Shown in pieces: positions 1-8,518 of a stretch of DNA of 64,000 nucleotides. Every line of letters starts with the position of its first letter. The first letter of the stretch is position 1. The notes below the pieces were generated by a model. The model saw nothing but the letters and a program-made list of their open reading frames with translations, ran no database searches and was not told the origin of the DNA. This DNA comes from JAFGHJ01 sp964418485. GTDB taxonomy: Bacteria; Hydrothermota; UBA3072. The stretch covers positions 1 through 64,000 of the forward strand of contig CAYQMH010000003.1 of NCBI GenBank assembly GCA_964418485.1, given 5' to 3'. The position numbers and the translations under genes are program-made.

Positions 1-101
1 ACAAATACTCGATTATTGACTTTTGACACAGAAATTTTGGGGGGTAGGCAGTTAAGATTTTTTAATTTTGAATTATGAATTTTGAATTAAAACAATAAAT
101 C

Positions 102-129
102 CTCTGTGTTCTCTGTGTCTCTGTGTGAG
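102..129. repeat. CTCTGTG-type intergenic repeat
   Basis: The stretch is built from CTCTGTG units, reading roughly CTCTGTGTTCTCTGTGTC. Related copies lie near 5625-5705, 14421-14520 and 59464-59560, always between genes. It sits downstream of the end of the map-to-yjbQ operon. The flanking 60-90 is AT-rich with an AATTATGAATTTTGAATT direct-repeat flavour. No gene was seen in 1-194. Confidence 0.7.
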
Positions 130-194
130 ATATTAGTTTTTGGGTGTGGGGTTAGGATTCTGGCTTCTCACCGACTGGATTATGTCTTCTTTTT

Positions 195-608
195 TCATTC
201 TCCTATTATCTTGATGAGAACTCTTTTCTCTCTTTGTCCGTCGAATTCACCGTAAAATATCTGCTCCCAGGGACCGAAATCCAACTTTCCATCGGTTACA
301 GCTACAACTACTTCTCTGCCCATGAGCTGGCGTTTTATATGGGCGTCAGCATTGTCTTCAAAGACATTATGTTTGTAATGAGGAGGATCATAAGGAACTT
401 TTTCTTCGAGCCATCTTTTATAATCTTCATGCAAGCCCGACTCATTATCATTTATAAAAACACTTGCCGTGATATGCATTGGGTTAACAAGGCATAATCC
501 TTCTTTTATTTTACTTTCTTTGAGCGCTTTTTCTACGTTGGGTGTAATATTTACAAATTCGACTCTCTCTTTAGTAGTAAACCGTAATTCTTTTTTATAG
601 CTTTTCAT
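195..608 (-). CDS. yjbQ: YjbQ/UPF0047 family protein
   Basis: This 137-residue protein has the full length and signature of the YjbQ (UPF0047) family, including NADAHIKRQLMG around residues 85-96 and GPWEQIFYGEFDG near residue 112. Family members have weak thiamine-phosphate synthase activity in vitro, but the physiological role is unsettled. It is the last gene of the minus-strand run beginning with map and lies about 50 bp after lptG. A purine-rich GAGGG precedes the ATG, consistent with a ribosome binding site. The family call is secure; the function is not. Confidence 0.9.
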   Translation of the reverse strand: MKSYKKELRFTTKERVEFVNITPNVEKALKESKIKEGLCLVNPMHITASVFINDNESGLHEDYKRWLEEKVPYDPPHYKHNVFEDNADAHIKRQLMGREVVVAVTDGKLDFGPWEQIFYGEFDGQREKRVLIKIIGE

Positions 609-660
609 CTTTTTCCCTCCTCGGTTCAGTTAATTATTTGAAATATAAACCGTAGCTAAA

Positions 661-1794
661 CTACGAGCGTTCCTTTCGAAACATAAGGTATATTCCTATA
701 CCAAGAAAAAGTATGTCCGGGATTAGAATCGCGAGTGAAGGCGGCAGGTTTCCCTTTATTCCGAGTTCTTTAAAGAGTTGAATTATCCCCCAGAAGGTAA
801 AGGCTGAAAGCGTGCCGAGACCAAAACCAAATAGTAAACCTCTCCTTTTGACTTCAAGGGCAAGAGGGCAACCAAAAAAAAGAATGATGGCACTTACAAA
901 AGGATACGAAATTCTTTCGAGTAATTCCACCCTTTCAGTGGTTGACTTTTGCCCGCTTCTATCAAGTCTCTTAATGTAACGCAGGAGATCGAGAAAGGAT
1001 AGGTTCATCGGGTCGTATTTAGTTTTGGCTAATTCATCGGGGCGTGTTTTAAAATCCTCGATTAATTTTTCATCTTGGTATTCAAGAAATATCCTGTCGT
1101 CGACGAAATTTCTAAGGTAGACTTTATAAAATGTCCAGGAGGAATCTTTCCACTCGGCTTTTTCTGCATCGATTCTGTAAGCCAATTTCCCATTTTCGTA
1201 GTCTAAAATGTATACATCGTGAATTTCATTGCCGTCTAGCCTGGCGATGCTTACGAGTTTTCCTTCGTCCGTTATGTAGTTTATATTTCTGGCATAGCTT
1301 TTTTTGAAGTCTTCTATTTTATCTATCTTTTCCCTTTTAAACTCTTTAAGGAGTTCTTTTGACCTTGGAATAAAGGAAAGATTAAAAGCTAAAACAAATA
1401 GTGAAACCAGTAGTCCGTAAAAGAAAATAGGCTGATATATCCTGAAAGGGGGTACGCCGAGACCTCTTAGAGCTAATACTTCGTTATGTTTTGTTGATAA
1501 TCCAAGAGAAAAGTAAATTCCCATTAAAGTACAGAGGGGCATTATAAGGATAACAATTTTTGGCGAGAATAGTAAATAATATCTGAAAACAGTAAAAATA
1601 GATGCTTTTTTATCCACAAAGTATCCTATATTTTCGAATAGATTTGTTATTATATAGATAAAGAGAAAGCCGCTTAAGGAAAGTAATAAGGCTAAAAAAA
1701 ATTTTTTAATTATATAATTATCTAAAATTCTATTTCTTATTAAAATGCTATTTCTTAATGGAATTCTATTTCTTAATGAAAATCTATTTCTCAT
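661..1794 (-). CDS. lptG: LPS export permease, LptF/LptG family (second copy)
   Basis: A YjgP/YjgQ-family inner-membrane permease of 377 residues. It has membrane segments near the N-terminus, a large periplasmic middle domain (about 130-275) and a C-terminal group of membrane segments. Two such proteins with LptB extract lipopolysaccharide for transport to the outer membrane. It overlaps the upstream permease by 11 bp, so the pair is probably co-translated. The normal family start (ILDNYIIKKF) is preceded by about 22 extra residues encoded by four 18-bp tandem repeats. LptF versus LptG identity is assigned only by gene order. Confidence 0.88.
   Translation of the reverse strand: MRNRFSLRNRIPLRNSILIRNRILDNYIIKKFFLALLLSLSGFLFIYIITNLFENIGYFVDKKASIFTVFRYYLLFSPKIVILIMPLCTLMGIYFSLGLSTKHNEVLALRGLGVPPFRIYQPIFFYGLLVSLFVLAFNLSFIPRSKELLKEFKREKIDKIEDFKKSYARNINYITDEGKLVSIARLDGNEIHDVYILDYENGKLAYRIDAEKAEWKDSSWTFYKVYLRNFVDDRIFLEYQDEKLIEDFKTRPDELAKTKYDPMNLSFLDLLRYIKRLDRSGQKSTTERVELLERISYPFVSAIILFFGCPLALEVKRRGLLFGFGLGTLSAFTFWGIIQLFKELGIKGNLPPSLAILIPDILFLGIGIYLMFRKERS
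1723..1794 (-). repeat. Four 18-bp tandem repeats containing the lptG start codon
   Basis: Four consecutive 18-bp units occupy 1723-1740, 1741-1758, 1759-1776 and 1777-1794, sharing the core CTATTTCTTA on the plus strand. The unit is a multiple of three, so copy-number change would alter the protein by six residues without a frameshift. Read on the minus strand the units encode an N-terminal repeat of the type RNR-x-x-L. The start codon lies in the last unit. Confidence 0.85.
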
Positions 1795-2911
1795 AGATCA
1801 TTTTATAAAAAAGATATATACCAGCTGAGCCTATAACAATATTCGGAAGCCACATGGCAATAGAAGGATAAAGAGATCCTCTTTCGCATAATTCTTCTCC
1901 TCCTATTAACATTATATAATAAAGCATGAACATGAAGAAACTCAAAGTTATCCCATTCCCGAGCCCTCCTTTTTTTGTTCGCATTCCGAGAGGGGCACCT
2001 ATAAGGACAAAAACCAGACAGGCAAAAGGTATGGAAAATTTTTTATGTGCTTCAAGTAAATAACGCCATTTTCTTCTTTTAACATCTGTTCTTCTGGCAT
2101 TTTCAAGTAGCTGTCGTAAGTTCATTTCTCTGTAACTTCTAACGGCCTGGTGCGACTTTTTCTCTCCAAGAGGTACGGAAATGATATAATTATTGAAATT
2201 CATTATTCTGTATTCTGCGGGTTTGCTCTGGTCGTATATATGGCTTTCTCCCTCGTAAAGGGAAAGGGTTAAGCTGTCGCCTATAACTTTCATTTTGCCT
2301 TCCTTAGAGTAGATTATCCTTGTGGGTTCTCCGGGTATGTCTTCCTTAAGCATAACTTCCGTCAGTTCTGACTTTGAATGGTCTATTGCCTTTATCCAGA
2401 GAGTATAACCTTTACTGAGTTCATTGAACTTTTCAGGAGTTAGGTGCAGGGTAGGTCTGGCTCTCGAGATTTCCATATAAAGTTTTTTTAGCCTGAAGTT
2501 AGATGCGGGTAGTACGTAAATGTTAAAAAAAACCATTGCTATTGTTATACCAGAAGCCGCAAGGAAGAACCCTTTGGTTAAACCGAAAGGATTGATTCCG
2601 AGCGAGCGGATTGCCATGATTTCAAAATCACCGCTCATTCTTCCATAAGTGGCAATAGTGGAAACCAGCACTCCCATTGGGACAGTTAGAGCTATTATAA
2701 AAGGTAAGCTATAAGTAAAAACTAAAATAACAGATATTAGCGGAACATTTTTTCCTATTAGAAAATCGAACAATTGAAAAGCCCTGTCCATGAGGAGAAT
2801 GAAACTAAAAAGAGAAAATCCCGCGAGGAACGGAGTAGCCGCCTGCTTTATCAAGTACACACTCAGACTGGAAGTTTTACATTTTTTTGAAGGGGAAGAA
2901 GAGCCTTTCAT
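1784..2911 (-). CDS. lptF: LPS export permease, LptF/LptG family (first copy)
   Basis: Second YjgP/YjgQ-family permease. It has paired N-terminal membrane segments, a periplasmic domain rich in beta strands (about 145-275), and C-terminal segments containing the family-typical APLG motif. It lies directly downstream of, and overlaps, the dGTPase gene, and overlaps the next permease. The ATG at 2911 is preferred; a GTG at 2917 and a TTG at 2926 are also in frame, and none has a clear ribosome binding site. No LptB, LptA or LptC gene is in the window. Confidence 0.88.
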   Translation of the reverse strand: MKGSSSPSKKCKTSSLSVYLIKQAATPFLAGFSLFSFILLMDRAFQLFDFLIGKNVPLISVILVFTYSLPFIIALTVPMGVLVSTIATYGRMSGDFEIMAIRSLGINPFGLTKGFFLAASGITIAMVFFNIYVLPASNFRLKKLYMEISRARPTLHLTPEKFNELSKGYTLWIKAIDHSKSELTEVMLKEDIPGEPTRIIYSKEGKMKVIGDSLTLSLYEGESHIYDQSKPAEYRIMNFNNYIISVPLGEKKSHQAVRSYREMNLRQLLENARRTDVKRRKWRYLLEAHKKFSIPFACLVFVLIGAPLGMRTKKGGLGNGITLSFFMFMLYYIMLIGGEELCERGSLYPSIAMWLPNIVIGSAGIYLFYKMIYEK

Positions 2912-4025
2912 ATTCACATTGCGCAAAGCGGTCTGTCATTCCCGCTATGTAATCGCAGATTACTCTTTCTTTACCGAATTCCGGTATCGTTTTATGAAAT
3001 TGGGGGGGGAGCTGGTTTGTTTCCTTAATATAAATCGAGAAAAGAGCTTCTATTATTCTTTTGGATTTTTCCTGCATTTTTATAACTTTGTAATGCTGGT
3101 ACAAATTTTCCATTAAGAAGATTTTTAACTGGCGGTTTAGTTTCTCTAATTTGTCCGAAAATCTCACCAGAGGAGGGCTGGATTGGACGTCATGGAAGGA
3201 TGTTATTTTGTTTTTCTTGATGTTATTTAGTGATGTTTCTATTACATCTATCACTTCGATTTTGATGAAATTTCTTATTGCCATGTATATTCTTTCCTGT
3301 TCGTCGAGTTCCGATGCGGTCTTTTCATAAATATCGTTCCAGAGGTCGACTTTTTTTAATTTATTCAGTTCTATATAGTTGGATTTTAATCCGTCGTCAA
3401 GATCGTGGGCATTATATGCGATTTCATCGGCTACATTTGCTATTTGACCCTCAAGAGAGGCAGAAGAGCCTGGAGCAAAATCATTCTTTACGGGATTAGG
3501 AGAATCGTAGTCGGTTTCATGCTTTATTATCCCTTCTCTTGTTTCGTAACAGAGGTTCAACCCTCTAAAGTTGCTGTACCTGTGCTCCAGGACATCCACA
3601 ACCCGCAGACCCTGAACATTATGCTCGAAGCCGCCGTGGTCTTTCATAAGTTCATTTAATTTGACTTCTCCCGCGTGTCCGAAGGGAGTGTGTCCTATGT
3701 CGTGTGCTAGGCTTATTGCTTCAGTAAGAGATTCGTTTAAGCCCAGAGCTTTTGCGATTGTCCTTGCGATTTGTTGGACCTCAAGCGCATGGGTCAGTCT
3801 TGTCCTGTAGTAATCCCCTTCGTGATTTACGAATACCTGTGTTTTGTATTCCAATCTCCTGAAAGCGGTAGAGTGAATGATTCTGTCTCTGTCCCGCATA
3901 AAATGAGTCCGGTATGACGGGGGAGGTTCGTCGTGCACTCTACCTTTGCTTTTGCCGGAAAAGACCGCATATGGTGCAAGAGTTTTTTCTTCGGTTTCTT
4001 CAAGCTGTTTTCTTAAATTTTTCAT
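2877..4025 (-). CDS. dgt: dGTPase-like HD-domain triphosphohydrolase
   Basis: This 382-residue protein matches deoxyguanosinetriphosphate triphosphohydrolase-like proteins, which cleave dNTPs to nucleoside and triphosphate. The HD metal site is visible as H79, the HD pair at 108-109 in LAHDIGHTPFGH, further histidines at 112 and 117, and an aspartate in ANVADEIAYNAHDLDDG near 200. The N-terminus carries the family-typical RTHFMRDRDRIIHSTAFRRL (40-59). Its start overlaps the end of map by 26 bp and its end overlaps lptF, placing it in a tight operon. Confidence 0.93.
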   Translation of the reverse strand: MKNLRKQLEETEEKTLAPYAVFSGKSKGRVHDEPPPSYRTHFMRDRDRIIHSTAFRRLEYKTQVFVNHEGDYYRTRLTHALEVQQIARTIAKALGLNESLTEAISLAHDIGHTPFGHAGEVKLNELMKDHGGFEHNVQGLRVVDVLEHRYSNFRGLNLCYETREGIIKHETDYDSPNPVKNDFAPGSSASLEGQIANVADEIAYNAHDLDDGLKSNYIELNKLKKVDLWNDIYEKTASELDEQERIYMAIRNFIKIEVIDVIETSLNNIKKNKITSFHDVQSSPPLVRFSDKLEKLNRQLKIFLMENLYQHYKVIKMQEKSKRIIEALFSIYIKETNQLPPQFHKTIPEFGKERVICDYIAGMTDRFAQCEYERLFFPFKKM

Positions 4026-4776
4026 ATAAAGAAGAATTTGTTAATATCTCAGGTTCTTTTTCAGATATTAGTATTGTGTGTTCAAAATGCGCAGAAAGTT
4101 TTCCGTCCTCGGTGACTACTGTCCAGTTGTCTTCCAGAACTTTGACTTTATGAGTCCCGGCGTTTATCATCGGTTCAATCGCGAGTGTCATACCTTTTTT
4201 TAACCTGGGACCAACACCTTTATTACCAAAATTAGGTACAGCCGGATCTTCATGCAATCTTTTTCCGACCCCATGGCCTACAAAATCTCTAACCACATTA
4301 AATCCGGCATCTTCAGCTGTTTTTTGAATCGCCTTCGATATGTCTCCGACTCTATTGTCTTTTTTCATTTCTTCTATTGCATTATAGAGTGCTGTTTTTG
4401 TAACGCTTAGCAGTTTTTCCGCTTCCCCTTTTAATTCGCCTATGCCGAAAGTGTAAGCAGCGTCACTGAAAAATCCACGGTATCTTACTCCTACGTCGAT
4501 GCCTACAATATCTCCTTCCTTGATTTCCCTGTCATCGGGTATACCGTGAATTACAACTTTGTTAGTAGATATGCAGGAGGAAGCCGGGAATCCTCTATAT
4601 CCTTTAAATGCAGGATAGGCTTTATTTTTTTTTATAAATTCTTCAATTTTTTTGTCCAGCTCTTTTGTTTTCATCCCTTCCTGGATTATATCGTTTATGT
4701 ATTCGAATGTTTCTGCTAGTATTTTAGAAGATTCTTTAATCCCTTTGATTTCTTTGTCGCTTTTGATGATTATCAT
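4000..4776 (-). CDS. map: Methionine aminopeptidase type I
   Basis: Removes the initiator methionine from nascent proteins. The 258 residues are family-length, and the five metal ligands are all present: D94, D105, H168 (GHGVGKRLHEDP), E201 (AIEPM) and E232. It is the first gene of the map-dgt-lptF-lptG-yjbQ run. No Shine-Dalgarno precedes the ATG. A TTGACA lies 32 bp upstream, but the matching -10 box is not convincing. An N-terminal zinc-binding extension is absent. Confidence 0.96.
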   Translation of the reverse strand: MIIIKSDKEIKGIKESSKILAETFEYINDIIQEGMKTKELDKKIEEFIKKNKAYPAFKGYRGFPASSCISTNKVVIHGIPDDREIKEGDIVGIDVGVRYRGFFSDAAYTFGIGELKGEAEKLLSVTKTALYNAIEEMKKDNRVGDISKAIQKTAEDAGFNVVRDFVGHGVGKRLHEDPAVPNFGNKGVGPRLKKGMTLAIEPMINAGTHKVKVLEDNWTVVTEDGKLSAHFEHTILISEKEPEILTNSSLYEKFKKTA

Positions 4777-4838
4777 AACAAAATAATAAATAGCTGTACA
4801 CTTTCTGTCAAGGCAAAAGTACTCATTCTTTTAAGCTC

Positions 4839-4866
4839 TTGATTTTTCCTTTAAAATTTGTATCAT
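4839..4866 (+). promoter_or_regulatory. Promoter, predicted leaderless
   Basis: TTGATT (4839-4844), a 16-bp spacer, then TATCAT (4861-4866). Six bases separate the -10 box from the ATG at 4873, which places the expected transcription start on the A of the ATG. No ribosome binding site is present. Confidence 0.6.
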
Positions 4867-4872
4867 TATCGT

Positions 4873-5517
4873 ATGAATTTAATTAGTTTTGTGCCGATTG
4901 CGGGTGCGATTTCGGGTGTAATTGCTTTATTGCTCTTTTTCCTGTTGATAAAGAGACTAAGAAATAGGAAAAAGAAAATACTTGTATGCCTTATCCACTT
5001 TCTTATTGTTGTTATTTTTGCTCTTATATCCACTATTTTTATGCTTTTGTACGTGAGTTTAAAAGGTTATGAAAATTTCACCTATAACAAACCTATTCTT
5101 TCTGTTGAATGTTCCCTCAAGCAAGAAGATTCCTTTGTTCTTAAGTTTAATCAATTAGACGGAGAAGAAAGTCCGGCGAGGTTCTATCGTATTAAAGGGC
5201 AGCAGTTTGTTATTGAAGGGCATATAATTAGATGGGAGAATTTTTTCGTTGCGGTGGGAATGAAGCCTTTATACCAGATTACCAGATTAACTGGGCGTTA
5301 TATTTCGATTGATGACGAGAAGGAAAAAGAACGAAGTGTTTATGAAATAGAGGAAGAAACCAGGGTATGGAGATGGCTGATGCAATATGGTGAAAAAATC
5401 CCCGGTATCGACGCTGTTCAGGGCATCTCTTCATTCAAAGATGCCGTAGAGCATAAGAAATTTATAGTTCTTATTACTCATAACGCGTTTATTATTAAAG
5501 ATTTCCCAAGATATTAG
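4873..5517 (+). CDS. Membrane protein of unknown function
   Basis: I do not recognise this 214-residue protein. It has two N-terminal hydrophobic segments (about 3-25 and 35-60) separated by a strongly basic loop, then a soluble domain of about 150 residues that ends in ITHNAFIIKDF. The domain is mixed alpha/beta in character and has no obvious catalytic motif. The ATG at 4873 is chosen over an in-frame TTG at 4858 because the -10 box ends exactly six bases before it. The gene stands alone, divergent from map and well separated from the downstream transglutaminase gene. Confidence 0.7.
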   Translation: MNLISFVPIAGAISGVIALLLFFLLIKRLRNRKKKILVCLIHFLIVVIFALISTIFMLLYVSLKGYENFTYNKPILSVECSLKQEDSFVLKFNQLDGEESPARFYRIKGQQFVIEGHIIRWENFFVAVGMKPLYQITRLTGRYISIDDEKEKERSVYEIEEETRVWRWLMQYGEKIPGIDAVQGISSFKDAVEHKKFIVLITHNAFIIKDFPRY

Positions 5518-5624
5518 GGTTTTTAGTAGCAGTAAGCAATTGGAAAACTCTGTTTTTTCTGTGAATTAGAGTTTCGTGTTACGAGTTTTGAGTTTTAAAA
5601 AATTTCGGGGTGGGGTTGTGTGGG

Positions 5625-5705
5625 CTCTGTGATCTCTGTGTTTTTAATAGGGCGGCGGGTTGTGTGTAAACAAAAAATAAATTCTCTGTGTTCTCTGTGG
5701 TTAAA
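5625..5705. repeat. Two CTCTGTG-type repeats in an intergenic gap
   Basis: Copies at about 5625-5645 and 5683-5705, the second reading CTCTGTGTTCTCTGTGG. Both belong to the family seen at 102-129, 14421-14520 and 59464-59560. The rest of 5518-5719 contains no gene, only AT-rich sequence with a short GTTACGAGTTTTGAGTTTTA stretch. Confidence 0.7.
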
Positions 5706-5719
5706 CTCTTTTAGAGCCC

Positions 5720-5747
5720 TTGACTTTAAAATAAACAAAGTTATTCT
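5720..5747 (+). promoter_or_regulatory. Promoter of the transglutaminase operon
   Basis: TTGACT (5720-5725), a 16-bp spacer, then TATTCT (5742-5747). It is followed by the ribosome binding site AAAAGGAG (5753-5760). Confidence 0.65.
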
Positions 5748-5765
5748 TTTCGAAAAGGAGTGGAA

Positions 5766-7172
5766 TTGAAAAAGTTACGTGTTTGGATTCCTGTTATATT
5801 AATATTAATAGGAATTGGCGTTATATTTTATATTAAGGGAAATATTTTTAAACCAAAGGAAGTCTTCTCGGAGGATTTTTTTGAAGAAGGTGCCAATACC
5901 GAGTATTTAGGTATATATCTGAAAGGTCATAAAGTGGGTTATCTCGCGTCCAAAATCGATACTGTAGAAAACGGTTATAGGGTTTATTCTAACACTTATC
6001 TTAAGTTGGCTCCCATACCAGGTATGGAGAAGGAAGTTAGGTACAGAGTAGCTGCAAATACTGACCTTTCGTATAATCTTAAAAATTTTGAATTCTCAAT
6101 GTTTTCAGATGATTATTTCTTTGAGGCTAAAGGGGAGAGACATAACGGGAAACTTTTAGTCGATATGAATATAGCGGGACAAAAAAGAAAGAAAGAGTAT
6201 GAAATTAAATCTTCTTATATGCCGGCAACCATAGAAGGTTTGGTTAAAGCCGGGAAAACTGGTAAGTTTGAATTCTTTGATCCCACTTTGCAGGCACTAT
6301 TCGAAATAGAAGTCGAGAATTTAGGTAAAGATACATTAGAGGGAAAGCCGGTTACCAAGTATAGCGTTATGCAATCTGGTATGGAGATGGTTTTTTGGAT
6401 TTCGGACAAGGGCGAATTATTGCTTTCCGAATCTCCGATAGGTTTGGTTATGAAAAAAGAAGAAAGAATCGTAAAGGAAGATATCGAGACTGCAGGCTTT
6501 AAACTGTATGATTCTTATGCGATAAGAGTTACAAAAGAAATAGAAAATCCCCGCGATATATCTATGTTGAAAATACGCCTGGAATCAATCGACCTTGCCG
6601 GACTCAGGATAGCGGATGATAGGCAAACGCTTAATGGAAATATCCTTACAATTAGAAAAATCACTCCCGGAAAGGTGGCAGCGATACCCCCGGAGGTAAA
6701 AGAATTTTTAGAGGCCGATGCTTTTATACCCTCGGATGATGAGAGGATTAAGAAGATAGCGAAAGAGGTTGTAGGAGAAGAGAAGGGTATCGAAGCCCTC
6801 AGGAAAATTGACTCCTATGTTGATGAAAAGTTGACAGATAAACCTACGTTTTCCATTCCAAACGCTCTCGATGCGCTGGACTCCGGAGAGGGAGATTGCA
6901 ATGAGCATTCGGCTCTTGCCGTCGCACTCTTGCGTGCTATAGGAATTCCCTCCAGAGTTGAGGTAGGGCTTGTTTATGTGAATGGCGCTTTTTATTATCA
7001 TGCCTGGATAGGAGTTTACCTGGGAGGAAAATGGATTTCATCCGATCCGACCTTCGATCAGGTAATAGCTGACCCTACTCATGTGAAATTAGAATATGGG
7101 GGATTTGAGAATCAGGCTAAACTCTATAGAGTCATAAATAAACTTCAAATTACGGTTCTGGATTATGATTGA
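5766..7172 (+). CDS. Membrane-anchored transglutaminase-like protein
   Basis: This protein has an N-terminal hydrophobic anchor (about 5-24), a long beta-rich region and a C-terminal transglutaminase-like cysteine protease fold. The triad is visible: C378 in GEGDCNEHSA, H412 in YYHAW and D427 in SDPTFDQ. Such enzymes are typically periplasmic proteases or amidases; the substrate is unknown. The TTG at 5766 is preferred over a GTG at 5760 because AAAAGGAG ends at 5760, giving a five-base spacing. The gene overlaps the following ABC ATPase gene by 8 bp, so the two are probably co-translated. Confidence 0.85.
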   Translation: MKKLRVWIPVILILIGIGVIFYIKGNIFKPKEVFSEDFFEEGANTEYLGIYLKGHKVGYLASKIDTVENGYRVYSNTYLKLAPIPGMEKEVRYRVAANTDLSYNLKNFEFSMFSDDYFFEAKGERHNGKLLVDMNIAGQKRKKEYEIKSSYMPATIEGLVKAGKTGKFEFFDPTLQALFEIEVENLGKDTLEGKPVTKYSVMQSGMEMVFWISDKGELLLSESPIGLVMKKEERIVKEDIETAGFKLYDSYAIRVTKEIENPRDISMLKIRLESIDLAGLRIADDRQTLNGNILTIRKITPGKVAAIPPEVKEFLEADAFIPSDDERIKKIAKEVVGEEKGIEALRKIDSYVDEKLTDKPTFSIPNALDALDSGEGDCNEHSALAVALLRAIGIPSRVEVGLVYVNGAFYYHAWIGVYLGGKWISSDPTFDQVIADPTHVKLEYGGFENQAKLYRVINKLQITVLDYD

Positions 7173-7902
7173 ACTTAAAAATCTTTCCAGGAGTTTCGGA
7201 AAGGTTAAGGCAGTGAATAATTTGAACTTAGTAGTTTCTCCGGGCGAGTTATTTGCATTTTTGGGACCAAATGGAGCAGGTAAGACCACAACCGTTAAAA
7301 TGATTACCGGGCTTATATTGCCTACTGAAGGAGAAATTTATATAAAAGGCATCGACATTTTAAAAGAACCGGAGAAAGCCAAAAGTGTAATCGCTTATAT
7401 CCCAGATGAACCTTTTCTTTATCCGGAGTTGACGGGGAGGGAGTTTATATTTTTTGTGTCCAGACTTTATGAATTAGAAAAGAAAACTATTGAGGAAAGA
7501 ATGGAGCGTTTGTTAGAGGAATTCGGAGTAGAAGAATGGATCGATTCACCATCTTCCGAATATTCACACGGTATGAGACAAAAAGTAATATTCTTGCAGG
7601 CATTAATTCATAATCCGGACGTTATGGTTATTGATGAACCTATGGTAGGATTGGATCCTGTTTCCGCAAGAACTGTGAAAAAATTATTAAGGGAGAGAGT
7701 TACAGGTGGGGCCTCTGTTTTTATGTCGACGCATTCTCTTTCACTTGCGGAAGAAATATCCGATAGAGTCGGAGTAATCGATAAAGGTGTTTTATTGGAA
7801 ACAGGAAAAGTTTCTGAGCTTAAAAAAAGTATGGGTGCAACTTATTCGTCTTTAGAAGAAGTTTACTTCAAACTTACAGAGGAGGAAAAAAGTGTCGTGT
7901 AG
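7165..7902 (+). CDS. ABC transporter ATP-binding protein without adjacent permease
   Basis: A complete ABC ATPase of 245 residues. Walker A is GPNGAGKT (34-41), the signature is the divergent SHGMRQ (134-139), Walker B ends in VIDEP with E158, and the switch histidine is H190. The sequence resembles ABC-2-type exporter ATPases. No permease gene is next to it. Upstream is the transglutaminase gene and downstream is purN, overlapping by 11 bp. Its partner must therefore be encoded elsewhere. Confidence 0.9.
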   Translation: MIELKNLSRSFGKVKAVNNLNLVVSPGELFAFLGPNGAGKTTTVKMITGLILPTEGEIYIKGIDILKEPEKAKSVIAYIPDEPFLYPELTGREFIFFVSRLYELEKKTIEERMERLLEEFGVEEWIDSPSSEYSHGMRQKVIFLQALIHNPDVMVIDEPMVGLDPVSARTVKKLLRERVTGGASVFMSTHSLSLAEEISDRVGVIDKGVLLETGKVSELKKSMGATYSSLEEVYFKLTEEEKSVV

Positions 7903-8518
7903 AGTAGGTGTTTTGGTTTCCGGCAGAGGTTCGAATCTTCAATCAATCATCGATAAATGTGAATCCGAAGAGATAGACGCGGAAGTTGCTGTAGTTATTT
8001 CCGATAAAGAGGACGCTTTCGCACTAGAGAGGGCAAGAAAAGCAGAAATAGAGGCGTATTATATCGACCCCGAAGCAACAAGACCTATATTGATCGGTAA
8101 GGCTGAAGATAATTATATAGATGCCTTAAAGGAACATGATGTCGATCTTGTTTGTCTTGCCGGATTTATGAGGATAGTAAAGGAAAAGACGATATCGGAG
8201 TTTAAGTGGAGAATGATGAATATTCATCCTTCTCTTTTGCCTTCTTTTAAAGGGCTAAATGTGCAGAAAAAAGCTTTAGATTATGGGGTACGCTTTGCAG
8301 GTGCTACCGTTCATTTTGTTACGGGAGATGTGGATGGAGGTCCTATAATCTTACAGGCAGTGGTACCGGTTTATCAGGATGATACCGAAGAGGTTCTGTC
8401 TATGAGGATACTAAAAGAAGAGCATAGAATTTATCCCGAGGCTATAGATCTTTTTTCAAAGAACAAATTAAAAATAAAGGACAATAGAGTATTTATTGAG
8501 GGAACTAATGGAGAATAA
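7892..8518 (+). CDS. purN: Phosphoribosylglycinamide formyltransferase
   Basis: Third step of purine synthesis, transferring a formyl group from 10-formyltetrahydrofolate to GAR. Catalytic residues are N110, H112 and D148 in MNIHPSLLPSFKG and VTGDVDGGP. The N-terminal SGRGSNLQS binds phosphate. Its 208 residues are family-length. The GTG start at 7892 is supported by GGAGG at 7881-7885. The gene begins inside the end of the ABC gene and overlaps the next gene, so it is embedded in the operon. Confidence 0.95.
   Translation: MSCRVGVLVSGRGSNLQSIIDKCESEEIDAEVAVVISDKEDAFALERARKAEIEAYYIDPEATRPILIGKAEDNYIDALKEHDVDLVCLAGFMRIVKEKTISEFKWRMMNIHPSLLPSFKGLNVQKKALDYGVRFAGATVHFVTGDVDGGPIILQAVVPVYQDDTEEVLSMRILKEEHRIYPEAIDLFSKNKLKIKDNRVFIEGTNGE

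Noticed and set aside
4777..4815. TTGACA upstream of map as a leaderless promoter
   Set aside because: The -35 box is present but no good -10 box falls at 16-17 bp. The only TATTTA gives a 13-bp spacer.
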